This document shows positions 1 through 7,891 of a stretch of DNA of 64,000 bases, piece by piece. Position numbers and translations under genes: made by a program. The notes under the pieces were generated by a model. That model did no database searches and had not been told where the DNA came from. It saw only the letters and a list, made by a program, of their open reading frames with translations. Each line of letters opens with the position of its first letter. The first letter of the stretch is position 1. The stretch is from Actinoallomurus spadix. GTDB lineage: Bacteria; Actinomycetota; Actinomycetes; Streptosporangiales; Streptosporangiaceae. The stretch lies in the NCBI RefSeq assembly GCF_024055725.1, contig NZ_JAMXMX010000011.1, positions 1 through 64,000 of the forward strand, written 5' to 3'.

Positions 1-30
1 GGGCGGGGGGGGGGGGGGGCGGGGGGCCCC
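1..30. other. Poly-G low-complexity edge
   Basis: Nearly uninterrupted G (27 of the first 30 bases before the C run, with two C interruptions), followed by a short C run and then normal sequence. This resembles a read-end or assembly artefact at a contig boundary rather than a biological element, although a G-rich tract cannot be excluded. Confidence 0.6.
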
Positions 31-64
31 CGCACGCCGCCTACTCCGCTTGTCCAGGCGCGGC

Positions 65-1687
65 TCAGCCGGGATGGAAGCCGTTGAAGATCGGATCGAG
101 GTAGCGCCGGGAGTCCGGCCACTCGCCGGCGGGCATCCGGAAGTAGATCGCGAACGCGCGGTCGCCGATGCGGAAGAACCGGTCCTTGACGCGTTCGGTG
201 CCGGTCGATCGGTCGTAGGCGAACTCCAGGTCCGCCGCGGGGACACCGAGGTAGGTGACGGGGGTGACCGAGTCCTCCCGATAGCCGCGGAAGCTTCCCG
301 CCACGTTGTGGCCCACGCCCCGTGCCTGGGTCTCGGGATCGGCGTCCCAGGGCGTCGTGCTGATCTGCAGCAGGTAGCGGGTGGTGGAGTCCTGGTAGAA
401 GACGTTGTCCCCGTCGCTGCGCCGCGACCAGGAGGAGGGCACCGAGACCGTGAACCCGTCCTCCGTGCGCGTCGACCAGTCCCGGGGGAAGGGCGCCACG
501 GGAGCCGAGGCCGGGCCGCCCGTGGGCGCGGAGCCGGAGTCCTGCCCGGAATCCTTCCCAGAGCTCTGCCCGGAGTCCGGCCGCGAGTCCTGTCCTCCGG
601 ACTGCGCGTCGCTCCCGGTGCTCCCGGACCGGGCACCCCCGGTGTCGCCGGACCGGGTCGCGGAGGAGGACGCGGCGACCGGGGCACTCGCCCCCGAGTG
701 CCGGCCGAGCAGCCAGACCGCGCCGAAGGCGGCGACGACGAGGGCCCCGGCGAGCGCGCTCGCCAGCACGACGAGGGCCGGCCGGCGGGACGCGGCCGGC
801 ACCGGCGCCACCGGTACCCGCGCGGTCGGCGGCTCCGGTCGTGGCGCGGCGACCGGCACCGTCCAGGCGGCCACGTCGGGGAGTGTTCCCTCCGCCGCGG
901 CGGCGAGCAGGCGCTCCGCCTCGGCTGCGGTCGTCCGGTCCGCGGGATCCCGGCGCAGCAGGCCGGCGAGGACCGGGGTGAGCGGCCCGGCGTTCCTCGG
1001 CTGCGGAGCCTCCTCGGCCAGGATCGCGGCGATCGTCGAGACGGGCCCGGAGCGTTCGAACGGCGATCGGCCCTCCACCGCGGCGTACAGCGTGGCGCCC
1101 AGCGACCACAGGTCGGCGGCGGGCCCGGCGTGCGCCCCGCGGGCCCGCTCGGGCGCGATGTACGCCGGCGAGCCGATGAGCACCCCCGTGCCGGTGAGGG
1201 TCGCGTCGCCTTCGAGAGCCGCGATGCCGAAGTCCGTGATGACGACGCGGTCCCCGTCGGCCACCAGGACGTTGCTGGGCTTGATGTCCCGGTGCACGAT
1301 GCCCGCGGCGTGCGCGGCCCGCAGCGCCGCGACCATCTGCCGCCCGAGGCCGGCGACCCGCTGCGGCTGCAGGGGGCCTTCGGCGTCGATCACGCTCTGC
1401 AGAGACGGGGCGGCGACCAGCTCCATGACGATCCACGGGCGGCCCTCGTACTCGATCACATCGTGCACGGTGACCACGCCCGGGTGGCTCAGCCGCGCCG
1501 CCGACCGCGCCTCCCGGATCGTCCGCGCGTGGCGCTCCCGGCGCTCGGCCTCCCCCAGCTCCGACGGGAGCAGCACCTCCTTGATCGCGACATCGCGGCG
1601 GAGGAGCTCGTCGTGCGCGTGCCAGACGGTGCCCATCCCGCCCTGGCCGAGTCTGCCCAGCAGTTCGTACCGGTCACCGACGCGCAT
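65..1687 (-). CDS. Transmembrane Ser/Thr protein kinase
   Basis: A Hanks-type receptor kinase that phosphorylates Ser/Thr on unknown cytoplasmic substrates. The kinase domain covers about residues 1-270: glycine loop GQGGMG, VAIKE lysine, catalytic HRDIKPSN, DFG (TDFGIA), and APE as YIAPE. A proline-rich linker leads to one membrane helix (about 305-330), a Ser/Asp/Gly repeat linker, and an extracellular domain of about 130 residues with no PASTA repeats. I chose the internal ATG at 1687 because GGAGGG lies 9 bases upstream and the kinase fold begins immediately (MRVGDRYELL). The longer frame to 1777 adds an unlikely 30-residue extension. It is a single gene on the minus strand; the ligand is unknown. 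The family call is very secure. Confidence 0.93.
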   Translation of the reverse strand: MRVGDRYELLGRLGQGGMGTVWHAHDELLRRDVAIKEVLLPSELGEAERRERHARTIREARSAARLSHPGVVTVHDVIEYEGRPWIVMELVAAPSLQSVIDAEGPLQPQRVAGLGRQMVAALRAAHAAGIVHRDIKPSNVLVADGDRVVITDFGIAALEGDATLTGTGVLIGSPAYIAPERARGAHAGPAADLWSLGATLYAAVEGRSPFERSGPVSTIAAILAEEAPQPRNAGPLTPVLAGLLRRDPADRTTAAEAERLLAAAAEGTLPDVAAWTVPVAAPRPEPPTARVPVAPVPAASRRPALVVLASALAGALVVAAFGAVWLLGRHSGASAPVAASSSATRSGDTGGARSGSTGSDAQSGGQDSRPDSGQSSGKDSGQDSGSAPTGGPASAPVAPFPRDWSTRTEDGFTVSVPSSWSRRSDGDNVFYQDSTTRYLLQISTTPWDADPETQARGVGHNVAGSFRGYREDSVTPVTYLGVPAADLEFAYDRSTGTERVKDRFFRIGDRAFAIYFRMPAGEWPDSRRYLDPIFNGFHPG

Positions 1688-1819
1688 GCCGATCGTCCCT
1701 CCGTCCGGAGCGGTCCTCAGAGGTGAGACGAGGAGGTGACGCACCGGGTTCACCGCCCAGTGTGTACAAGTGGTCACGATCCGGCCACGGGGTGGGCCGG
1801 GCGGTCGAGGGAACCGGGC

Positions 1820-2458
1820 TCAGGACGCGGCGCGGTCCCGGGAGGACTCCCCGGGCCAGGCCGAGATCGCGGGCCAGAGGGTGTCGACCACCCGAGTGGG
1901 AAGCCCTTCGTCCTCTCCGCCGCGGATGAACGCGGCGTAGTAGCTGCCGATGCACATGTCGGCGACCGTGTCCAGGTCCAGGCCCGGGCGAAGGTCGCCG
2001 CGCTCCTGCAGGCTCTGGAGAGTGTCGAGCAGCAGGCGCCGCCGGGGCAGCACGGCGTGGGTCCGCACCATCTCCAGGAGCTCGGGGTTGTGCTCGGCCT
2101 CGGCCATGACGTGCCCGACGAGCATGATCCCCGCCCGGTCGGGCTCGCGGAGGTCGAGCCGGCGAACGGCCTCGGTGACGGCCTCGCGCGCCGTGAGCCG
2201 CTCGAGGTCGATCGGCGGGGCCGCCTCCTGCAGGGCGCGGAAGGCGTGGTCGAGGGCGTCGACGACCAGATCGTGCTTGTTCTCCCAGCGCCGGTACACC
2301 GTCGGCCGGGTCACGCCCGCGTCGGCGGCGACGTCCCCGATGGTCATCCGCGAGTAGCCGTCGACGGCGAGCCGCCGGCGAGCCGCGCGGAGGATCGCCT
2401 TCTCGATGAGCGGGTCTCTGGGGCGTCCCCGCGGCTTCTTCGGAGCATCCGCCACCAC
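1820..2458 (-). CDS. TetR-family repressor
   Basis: A 212-residue one-component regulator. The N-terminal helix-turn-helix is clear (TIGDVAADAGVTRPTVYRRW, then the K-x-D-L-V helix 4 signature), followed by an unassigned ligand-binding domain. The GTG at 2458 is preceded by AGGAGG with a 6-base spacer and begins VVADAPKKPRGRP; the open frame further upstream is not needed. It is transcribed divergently from the EhpF-like gene at 2596. The 137-bp gap contains a TACT-4-AGTA palindrome over the -35 box of that gene, so I infer that it represses the pair at 2596-5060 and perhaps itself. Confidence 0.9.
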   Translation of the reverse strand: MVADAPKKPRGRPRDPLIEKAILRAARRRLAVDGYSRMTIGDVAADAGVTRPTVYRRWENKHDLVVDALDHAFRALQEAAPPIDLERLTAREAVTEAVRRLDLREPDRAGIMLVGHVMAEAEHNPELLEMVRTHAVLPRRRLLLDTLQSLQERGDLRPGLDLDTVADMCIGSYYAAFIRGGEDEGLPTRVVDTLWPAISAWPGESSRDRAAS

Positions 2459-2494
2459 TGAACACCTCCTGACCTGCGGCGATGATCTTTTCTT

Positions 2495-2525
2495 TACTTG
2501 ACAGTACCGTAATAAAAAATACTCT
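2495..2525 (+). promoter_or_regulatory. Promoter with TetR-like operator
   Basis: TTGACA (2498-2503), a 16-base spacer, then TACTCT (2520-2525), a good housekeeping-sigma promoter for the gene at 2596. The 12-bp palindrome TACTTGACAGTA (2495-2506, arms TACT/AGTA) covers the -35 box and is the best operator candidate for the divergent TetR gene. The region is strikingly AT-rich against its surroundings. Confidence 0.65.
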
Positions 2526-2595
2526 GGAAGAGGAAGCGAGACAACTCCACGGACCGCTTGGCCGCCCGCTTCGCGGCCAAGGAAGGTGCGCCAAA

Positions 2596-3687
2596 GTGAG
2601 CGAACATATCCTGGATCTTCCACTCGACGCCCGGCCGGACCCCGATGAGTTCGTCCGGGCCGCGATGGAGTGGCATTTCAACCCCGAGACGGGCTCGGCG
2701 TACTGGCTGAACCGGGCGAAGACGCTGGACTTCGACCCGCGTGAGGACGTCAAGGGCGTCGAGGGCCTGTCCCTGTTCCCCAACATCATCAACGAGCTGC
2801 GCGACGTTTGCGTGGAGGACCTCATCCCCCGCGGATACGGCGCGAAGGCGGACGTCGTCGGCGTGTACGAGAGCGGCGGCACCACCGGCGCCCCGAAGCG
2901 CGTCATCATCCTGCGGGACTGGTGGCAGCGGATCATGGCGTGGATGAACGCCGGGATGGACGAAGCCGGCTTCCCCAGGGACGTCAACTGGCTCGTCATC
3001 ATGCCGAGCGGGCCGCACATGGCCGGCAAGATGTCCGAGCAGCACGCCGTCGACCGCGGCGGCATCAGGTTCACGGTGGACATGGATCCGCGCTGGGTGA
3101 AGAAGCTCGTCGCCGCGGGCAAGGCCGAGGAGGCCGAGGCGTACGCCGAGCACCTCATCGAACAGGCCCGGTTCGTGCTGAGCACCCAGGACGTCGGCGT
3201 CATCATCACCACGCCGCCGCTGCTGGAGCGGATCACCCGGCACGACGACCTCGTCGACCTGATCAACGAGAAGGTCAAGGGCATCGTCTGGGGCGGCGCG
3301 CACATGGACGTCGACACCCGCCACCTGTACCGCACCGAGGTCTTCCCGGGCGTCAAGCTCCGCGGCACCTACGGCAGCACGATGATCCTCGGCGGCTCGA
3401 GGGAACGCCTCGGCCTCGCGGACGAGGACGCGTGCATCTTCGACCCGCCCGCGCCGTGGATCACGTTCCACGTCATCGACCCTGACACCGGCCGGCCGGT
3501 CGACTACGGCGAGCGCGGCCAGGTCGTCATGAACCACGTCACCAGGAACATGCTGCTGCCCAACAACCTGGAGCGAGACCTCGCCATCCGGGTCGAACCA
3601 CCGGCCGGCCAGGTCGGAGACTCGGTGGCCAATGTGTCCCCCGTCGCCCGCTTCGACGACGAGGCCGTCATCGAAGGGGTGTACTGA
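2596..3687 (+). CDS. EhpF/LuxE-like acyl-adenylating enzyme
   Basis: A 363-residue member of the ANL adenylating superfamily in its short form, like LuxE and EhpF, without the usual full C-terminal lysine subdomain. The ATP-binding signature SGGTTGAPKR is at residues 93-102. Family knowledge: EhpF activates a phenazine carboxylate as an acyl adenylate for reduction by its partner EhpG; LuxE does the analogous job for fatty acids. The stop overlaps the ATG of the aldehyde-dehydrogenase partner by one base (TGATG), so the pair is translationally coupled. I chose GTG 2596 because GGAAGG lies 9 bases upstream; an open frame runs back to 2482 through the promoter. No phz genes are nearby, so the substrate is unknown. 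Confidence 0.72.
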   Translation: MSEHILDLPLDARPDPDEFVRAAMEWHFNPETGSAYWLNRAKTLDFDPREDVKGVEGLSLFPNIINELRDVCVEDLIPRGYGAKADVVGVYESGGTTGAPKRVIILRDWWQRIMAWMNAGMDEAGFPRDVNWLVIMPSGPHMAGKMSEQHAVDRGGIRFTVDMDPRWVKKLVAAGKAEEAEAYAEHLIEQARFVLSTQDVGVIITTPPLLERITRHDDLVDLINEKVKGIVWGGAHMDVDTRHLYRTEVFPGVKLRGTYGSTMILGGSRERLGLADEDACIFDPPAPWITFHVIDPDTGRPVDYGERGQVVMNHVTRNMLLPNNLERDLAIRVEPPAGQVGDSVANVSPVARFDDEAVIEGVY

Positions 3688-5060
3688 TGACCGAACCGAT
3701 CTTCATCGACGCGCTGGGGCCGAACGGCCCCTACCGGGCACGCAACCGGCTGGGCGTCCCCGACGTGGCCGGGAACCCGCTCCTCGAGCTCAGCCTCGTC
3801 CCGAAGGTGTACGTCACCCGCGCCATGGCCGCGCTGCGCAAGGCCGGGACCATGCCGCAGGAGGAGCGCCTGGCCGCGCTCCGCGCGGCGGGCGAGCTGT
3901 TCGCGACCGGCGTGGTCGACGGCATGTCCGCGGCCGACTACCAGTACACGGTGAGCCGGATGTCCGGCACCCCGCTGCCGATCGTCCAGCGGGCCGTACG
4001 CGCCATCGCCCGCAGCGCCGCCGGCTCGTACGACAGCGCCCAGAAGGCCCGGCCCGTCGGCGCGGTGAACGACTGGCGCGACCCGAAGGCACAAGAGGGC
4101 ACGGCGGTGTGGATCCGCCGCGGGGACGTCTTCGCCGTGCACGCGGCCGGCAACCACCCCGGCGTGCACAGCCTGTGGCTGGAGGCCGTCGCGCTCGGCT
4201 TCCGGGTGGCCGTACGACCCTCCCGCCGCGAACCGCTGACGCCGTACCGCCTGATCTCGGCGCTGCGCGCCTCGGGATTCGGCGACGACCAGATCGTGAT
4301 GCTGCCCACCGACTACGCCGCCGCGGACGAGATCCTGCGCCAGGCCGACCTGAGCATGGTGTACGGCGGCCAAGAGGTGATCGACAAGTACGCCGCGGAC
4401 ACGACGGTCCTGCCGAACGGCCCCGGCCGGTCCAAGATCCTGGTCACCGCCGACTCCGACTGGCGCGACCACATCGACATGATCGTGGATTCGATCAGCC
4501 ATGAGGGCGGGACGGCCTGCGTGAACACCACCGCCGTGTTCGTCGAGGGCGACCCGGCCCCGCTCGCCGAGGCGATCGCCGCGCGGCTCTCGGCCATCCC
4601 GAGCCTGCCGCCGGAGGACGACAAGGCGGTGCTCACCGCCTACTCCATGCCGGCCGCCCGGAAGATCGAGAGCTATCTGCTGGCCAAGTCCGCGGGCGCC
4701 CGCGCCCACCTCGGCGGCGACGGTGTCGTCGACGAGCTCCCCGACGGCAGCGCCGTGCTCCGGCCGGCCGTACACGAACTCGACGACCCGTTCGCCGAGC
4801 AGGCCAATGTCGAGCTGGCGTTCCCCTGCGTGTGGGTGGCCCCCTGGACCCGGGACGCCGGTCCGGCGGTGTTCCACGACACGCTGGTCCTCACGGCGGT
4901 CACCAAGGACGAGAAGCTCCTCGACACCCTGCTCGCCGATCCCACGATCAAGAACCTCTACATCGGCGACCACCCGACGTACTGGATGACCCCGGGCGTC
5001 CCGCACGACGCCTACCTGGGCGAGTTCCTGATGCGCACCAAGGCCGTCATCCGCGACTGA
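3687..5060 (+). CDS. EhpG/LuxC-like acyl reductase (ALDH fold)
   Basis: A 457-residue aldehyde-dehydrogenase-superfamily protein of the LuxC/EhpG type, expected to take the activated acyl group from the preceding adenylating enzyme onto a cysteine and reduce it to an aldehyde with NAD(P)H. The likely nucleophile is Cys278 in GGTACVN. The region AAGNHPGVHSLWLEA (about 153-167) matches the nucleotide-binding half of LuxC-like proteins. It starts inside the stop of the upstream gene and ends just before a strong terminator hairpin, so the two genes form a closed cassette controlled by the divergent TetR. The substrate is unknown: no phenazine core genes and no luxD acyl-transferase are present. 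Confidence 0.75.
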   Translation: MTEPIFIDALGPNGPYRARNRLGVPDVAGNPLLELSLVPKVYVTRAMAALRKAGTMPQEERLAALRAAGELFATGVVDGMSAADYQYTVSRMSGTPLPIVQRAVRAIARSAAGSYDSAQKARPVGAVNDWRDPKAQEGTAVWIRRGDVFAVHAAGNHPGVHSLWLEAVALGFRVAVRPSRREPLTPYRLISALRASGFGDDQIVMLPTDYAAADEILRQADLSMVYGGQEVIDKYAADTTVLPNGPGRSKILVTADSDWRDHIDMIVDSISHEGGTACVNTTAVFVEGDPAPLAEAIAARLSAIPSLPPEDDKAVLTAYSMPAARKIESYLLAKSAGARAHLGGDGVVDELPDGSAVLRPAVHELDDPFAEQANVELAFPCVWVAPWTRDAGPAVFHDTLVLTAVTKDEKLLDTLLADPTIKNLYIGDHPTYWMTPGVPHDAYLGEFLMRTKAVIRD

Positions 5061-5072
5061 CCGGAGGACCTC

Positions 5073-5116
5073 GTGCCGAGGACCCTCGTGGCCATGACGA
5101 CGAGGATCCTCGGCAC
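5073..5116. terminator. Bidirectional terminator hairpin
   Basis: Arms GTGCCGAGGA (5073-5082) and TCCTCGGCAC (5107-5116) pair perfectly. After one C/A mismatch, inner arms CCTCGT and ACGAGG pair around a 10-base loop, giving a 16-bp stem. It sits between the convergent genes ending at 5060 (+) and 5116 (-). There is no U tract, as is common in actinomycetes. Confidence 0.75.
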
Positions 5117-5490
5117 TAAGCCTGCGAGTACGGGCGCAGGACGCAGAACTCGTTGTCCTCCGGATCGGCCATCACCACCCAGGACACGTCGGAGGGTTGC
5201 CCGACCGATGCCCGGCGGGCGCCGAGTGCGATCAGGCGCCGCACCTCACCCTCCTGGTCCTCGGGGCGCAACTCCAGGTGCAGCCGGTTCTTGCCCGGTG
5301 TCGGGTCGGGGACGCGCACGAAGAGCAGGTCGGGGGAGACACCGTCCTCGGCGCTGCCCGCGGGCGGCTCCAGGACGATCTGCTCGGCGGTGTCGTGGGT
5401 GCGTCGCCAGCCCAGCGCCGCCTCCCAGAATCCGGCCACGGTCTCAGGTTCCCGGCAGTCGATGACCAGGCACTGGATTCTCAGAGTCAT
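5116..5490 (-). CDS. VOC/glyoxalase-like domain protein
   Basis: A 124-residue single-domain vicinal-oxygen-chelate protein of the glyoxalase_6 type. It shows the characteristic opening IQCLVIDCREPETVAGFW, the middle NRLHLELRPED, and the ending VMADPEDNEFCVL. Such proteins act as dioxygenase-, lyase- or resistance-type folds or simply bind ligands, so no reaction is assigned. ATG 5490 has an AAGG/GAG stretch upstream and begins MTLRIQ; the GTG-type extension to 5505 is less likely. It stands alone on the minus strand, convergent with the EhpG-like gene. Confidence 0.82.
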   Translation of the reverse strand: MTLRIQCLVIDCREPETVAGFWEAALGWRRTHDTAEQIVLEPPAGSAEDGVSPDLLFVRVPDPTPGKNRLHLELRPEDQEGEVRRLIALGARRASVGQPSDVSWVVMADPEDNEFCVLRPYSQA

Positions 5491-5737
5491 GACTCGACCT
5501 TGCACGACCCGGGGGCACGTGTCGAATCATTCCCGCGAGGCCGCGCCATACGAGGAAGCGGCTGTGATCAGGCTGTCCAACGATTATCGGCCACCCATCA
5601 CCCGCGGGTTCGCTTCCGCCTCTTGCAAATCCTGAGCCCCAGAGTCATTCTCCACATGGATGCCGCCCCCGGAGTTTCCTTACGTACTGCCCCGAGCAGC
5701 CGGGTGTCATCACACGTGAAAAGAGCGGAGCAGCCAC

Positions 5738-6118
5738 ATGGGGAATGTCAGGAAGACCGCCGCGGTCGTCATGGGCGTCGCGGCATCACTCGCCTTCGCC
5801 GTGCCGGTGGCGCAGGCGGCGCCGGGGAGTGCCCTCAGGCCCATGCACTACTCCTGCGGCCAGACCAGGCCCCCGAACCTGGACGGGTCCGCGTTCGTCA
5901 CCGCGACCGGAGCCGCGGTCATGTTGAGGGGTTCGAGTGCCGGATGTGGGCTCACCGGCGTGATCCTCGGAGGCGACAGGCTGGACTACTACTGCTGGAC
6001 CCTCGGCAACGACGGTTACACGTACACATTCGTGTCCGCCTTCGAGAAAGGCGCCGCGGGCTGGGCGCTCGATAGCGAGATACCGAACAACGGCAGTTCG
6101 GTTCACTGCCCGATCTGA
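5738..6118 (+). CDS. Small secreted protein, SH3-like
   Basis: A 126-residue exported protein. The Sec signal peptide is visible: MGNVRKTAAVV, a hydrophobic core to about residue 22, and a cleavage site near VAQAAPG. The mature part of about 98 residues has four Cys (SCGQ, AGCG, YYCW, VHCPI) and the pattern MLRGSSAGCGLTGVI...YTYTFVSA, which resembles small bacterial SH3-type secreted proteins of actinomycetes. The function is unknown. The ATG has AGCGGAGC upstream. The 230-bp stretch upstream holds no other gene. Confidence 0.75.
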   Translation: MGNVRKTAAVVMGVAASLAFAVPVAQAAPGSALRPMHYSCGQTRPPNLDGSAFVTATGAAVMLRGSSAGCGLTGVILGGDRLDYYCWTLGNDGYTYTFVSAFEKGAAGWALDSEIPNNGSSVHCPI

Positions 6119-6142
6119 GACCGTTCCGCGAAGTTCTGATGT

Positions 6143-7030
6143 TCAGCCGGTGCGGAGACGGGCGCGCTGGGGGACGACCGTGTACTTCGGGTCTTTCGAG
6201 GAGGTCATTCCGGCCTCGAAGACGCCGAAGCGGGTCAGGGCCGAGCCGGCGAGGAGGGCCGCGCCCCCGGCGGCCGAGAGCCGGCGATCGCCGCGGCCGA
6301 GGGCGGCGGTGAGGGCGCCTGCGCCCGTCAGTGCCTCGGCGGCGCGCATGAGGACACGGGCGCGTCCCGTCTCGTACGCCTCGGCGACGGTACCCAGCCG
6401 GGCGCGCATGAGGCGGGCCACCAGGAGCTCGGCGGCGCCGCCCGCCACGCCCAGCCTCCGGGCGGGCGTCACCTCGGCCCGCGGCGCGACCAGCAGGCCG
6501 AGCCCGCCGCCCGCCGCCGCGGCGGAGGATACGAAGAGGTAGGGCAGCTCACGGTGCCCCTCGTGCCACCCGGGCACGGCGGTGTCCGCGAGGAGAACGC
6601 CGGTGTAGGCGGCGACGGCCGGTCCGGCGACGCCACCGGCCATCGCGGCCGCCGTGCCGATCCGGGGCAGCCGGCCGGTCACCGCCGAGAAGGCGGCGGC
6701 TCCGGCGAGCGGGGCGTACGCGCTGAGGATCCAGGAGCCGACGCTCATCGGCGAGGTCCACTTCAGCACCCGCAGCATGTTGACGAAGCGCCCGGGACGG
6801 CCGAGGTCGTGGACGAGGGCGACCAGGCTGACCGCGATCGCGCCCGCGGCGCCGATCCGGGTGCCGCGGGCCAGGCGGGGCCGACCGGTCAGTTCCGCGC
6901 CGGCGGACAGGACCGAGGACGCGCCGGCCAGGCCGCCGAGGAACAGGTACCCGGCGATGTCGAGTGCCTTCCAGACCGGCGGCTTGAGCACCGGCCTGCC
7001 GTAGTAGGAGGTGAACGCGTCCTCGCTCAT
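6143..7030 (-). CDS. NrfD-type membrane subunit of formate dehydrogenase
   Basis: A 295-residue polytopic membrane protein of the NrfD/PsrC family, the quinone-side anchor of molybdopterin oxidoreductase complexes. It has about eight hydrophobic helices. The conserved PsrC-like segment LVHDLGRPGRFVNMLRVLKW (about residues 75-95) is clear. ATG 7030 overlaps the stop of the ferredoxin gene (TGATG), so it is the third gene of the fdh operon. I reject an upstream extension of 24 Arg-rich residues. It probably passes electrons from the iron-sulfur subunit to the quinone pool. The C-terminal RFGVFEAGMTSSKDPKYTV is also typical of the family. Confidence 0.88.
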   Translation of the reverse strand: MSEDAFTSYYGRPVLKPPVWKALDIAGYLFLGGLAGASSVLSAGAELTGRPRLARGTRIGAAGAIAVSLVALVHDLGRPGRFVNMLRVLKWTSPMSVGSWILSAYAPLAGAAAFSAVTGRLPRIGTAAAMAGGVAGPAVAAYTGVLLADTAVPGWHEGHRELPYLFVSSAAAAGGGLGLLVAPRAEVTPARRLGVAGGAAELLVARLMRARLGTVAEAYETGRARVLMRAAEALTGAGALTAALGRGDRRLSAAGGAALLAGSALTRFGVFEAGMTSSKDPKYTVVPQRARLRTG

Positions 7031-7890
7031 CACGCTCTCCCGGCGAACGCGAGCAGGCCGGCGCCGAGTAGGCCGGCGGCGGCGAGCGCGGCGTGGCGCC
7101 ACATGGCGGGCAGGTCGCGGGTCGTGGCGATCGGGTCGGGCGGCAGGCCGTACACCTCGGGGTCGTCGAGGAGGAGGAAGAAGGCGCCCGCTCCCCGGAT
7201 CCCGTCATCGGTGTCCGCGAGGTAGAGGCGCGCGTCGTCGACGCCCGCGTCGTTGAGCGTGGCGACCCGGGCCGCGGCGCGTTCCCGTAGTTCGTCGAGG
7301 GGACCGTACTGGATGGAGTCGGTCGGGCATGCCTTCGCGCACGCGGGTTCCAGGCCGTCACCGATCCGGTCGTAGCAGAGCGTGCACTTCCAGGCCCGGC
7401 CGTCGTCCTCGCGCTGGCCGATGACGCCGAACGGGCATGCCGGGATGCAGTAGCCGCAGCCGTTGCAGACGTCGGACTGGACGACGACCGTCCCGAACTC
7501 CGTGCGGAAGAGCGCGCCGGTGGGGCACACGTCCAGGCAGGCCGCCTTCGTGCAGTGCTTGCAGACGTCGCTGGCCATCAGCCAGCGCAGGTCGCCGCCC
7601 TCTCCCGGCGCCATGGGGGTCATCGGGGCCGCGTCCGGCGGGGCGCCGAGCGGTGGGACCGGGCCCTCGTGGTCCACTCCGGGCTCCTGCTCGGCCAGCG
7701 GCTTTCGCTGCTCGATGAAGGCCACGTGCCGCCAGGTGTCGGCGCCGAGCTGCTCGGTGTTGTCGTAGGACATCCCGGTGAAGTTCAGGCCGTCCTCCGG
7801 CACGTGGTTCCACTCCTTGCAGGCCACCTCGCACGCCTTGCAGCCGATGCACACCGACGTGTCGGTGAAGAAGCCCATGCGCTGCGTCAT
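7030..7890 (-). CDS. Formate dehydrogenase iron-sulfur subunit
   Basis: A 286-residue four-cluster ferredoxin subunit (FdnH/HybA type). Four Cys motifs are seen: CIGCKACEVAC, CKHCTKAACLDVC, CNGCGYCIPAC and CTLCYDRIG...CAKAC. A single C-terminal hydrophobic segment (HAALAAAGLLGAGLLAFAG) probably anchors it to the membrane. It should carry electrons from the selenoprotein catalytic subunit to the NrfD-like subunit. ATG 7890 lies one base beyond the stop of the catalytic gene, and its own stop overlaps the next start, so translation is coupled. The open frame upstream to 8061 is only antisense composition. Confidence 0.93.
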   Translation of the reverse strand: MTQRMGFFTDTSVCIGCKACEVACKEWNHVPEDGLNFTGMSYDNTEQLGADTWRHVAFIEQRKPLAEQEPGVDHEGPVPPLGAPPDAAPMTPMAPGEGGDLRWLMASDVCKHCTKAACLDVCPTGALFRTEFGTVVVQSDVCNGCGYCIPACPFGVIGQREDDGRAWKCTLCYDRIGDGLEPACAKACPTDSIQYGPLDELRERAAARVATLNDAGVDDARLYLADTDDGIRGAGAFFLLLDDPEVYGLPPDPIATTRDLPAMWRHAALAAAGLLGAGLLAFAGRA

Positions 7891-7891
7891 G

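Noticed and set aside
2596-5060. Bioluminescence genes luxE/luxC
   Set aside because: Similarity is at fold level; no luciferase, luxD or fatty-acid context is present. EhpF/EhpG is the closer analogy.
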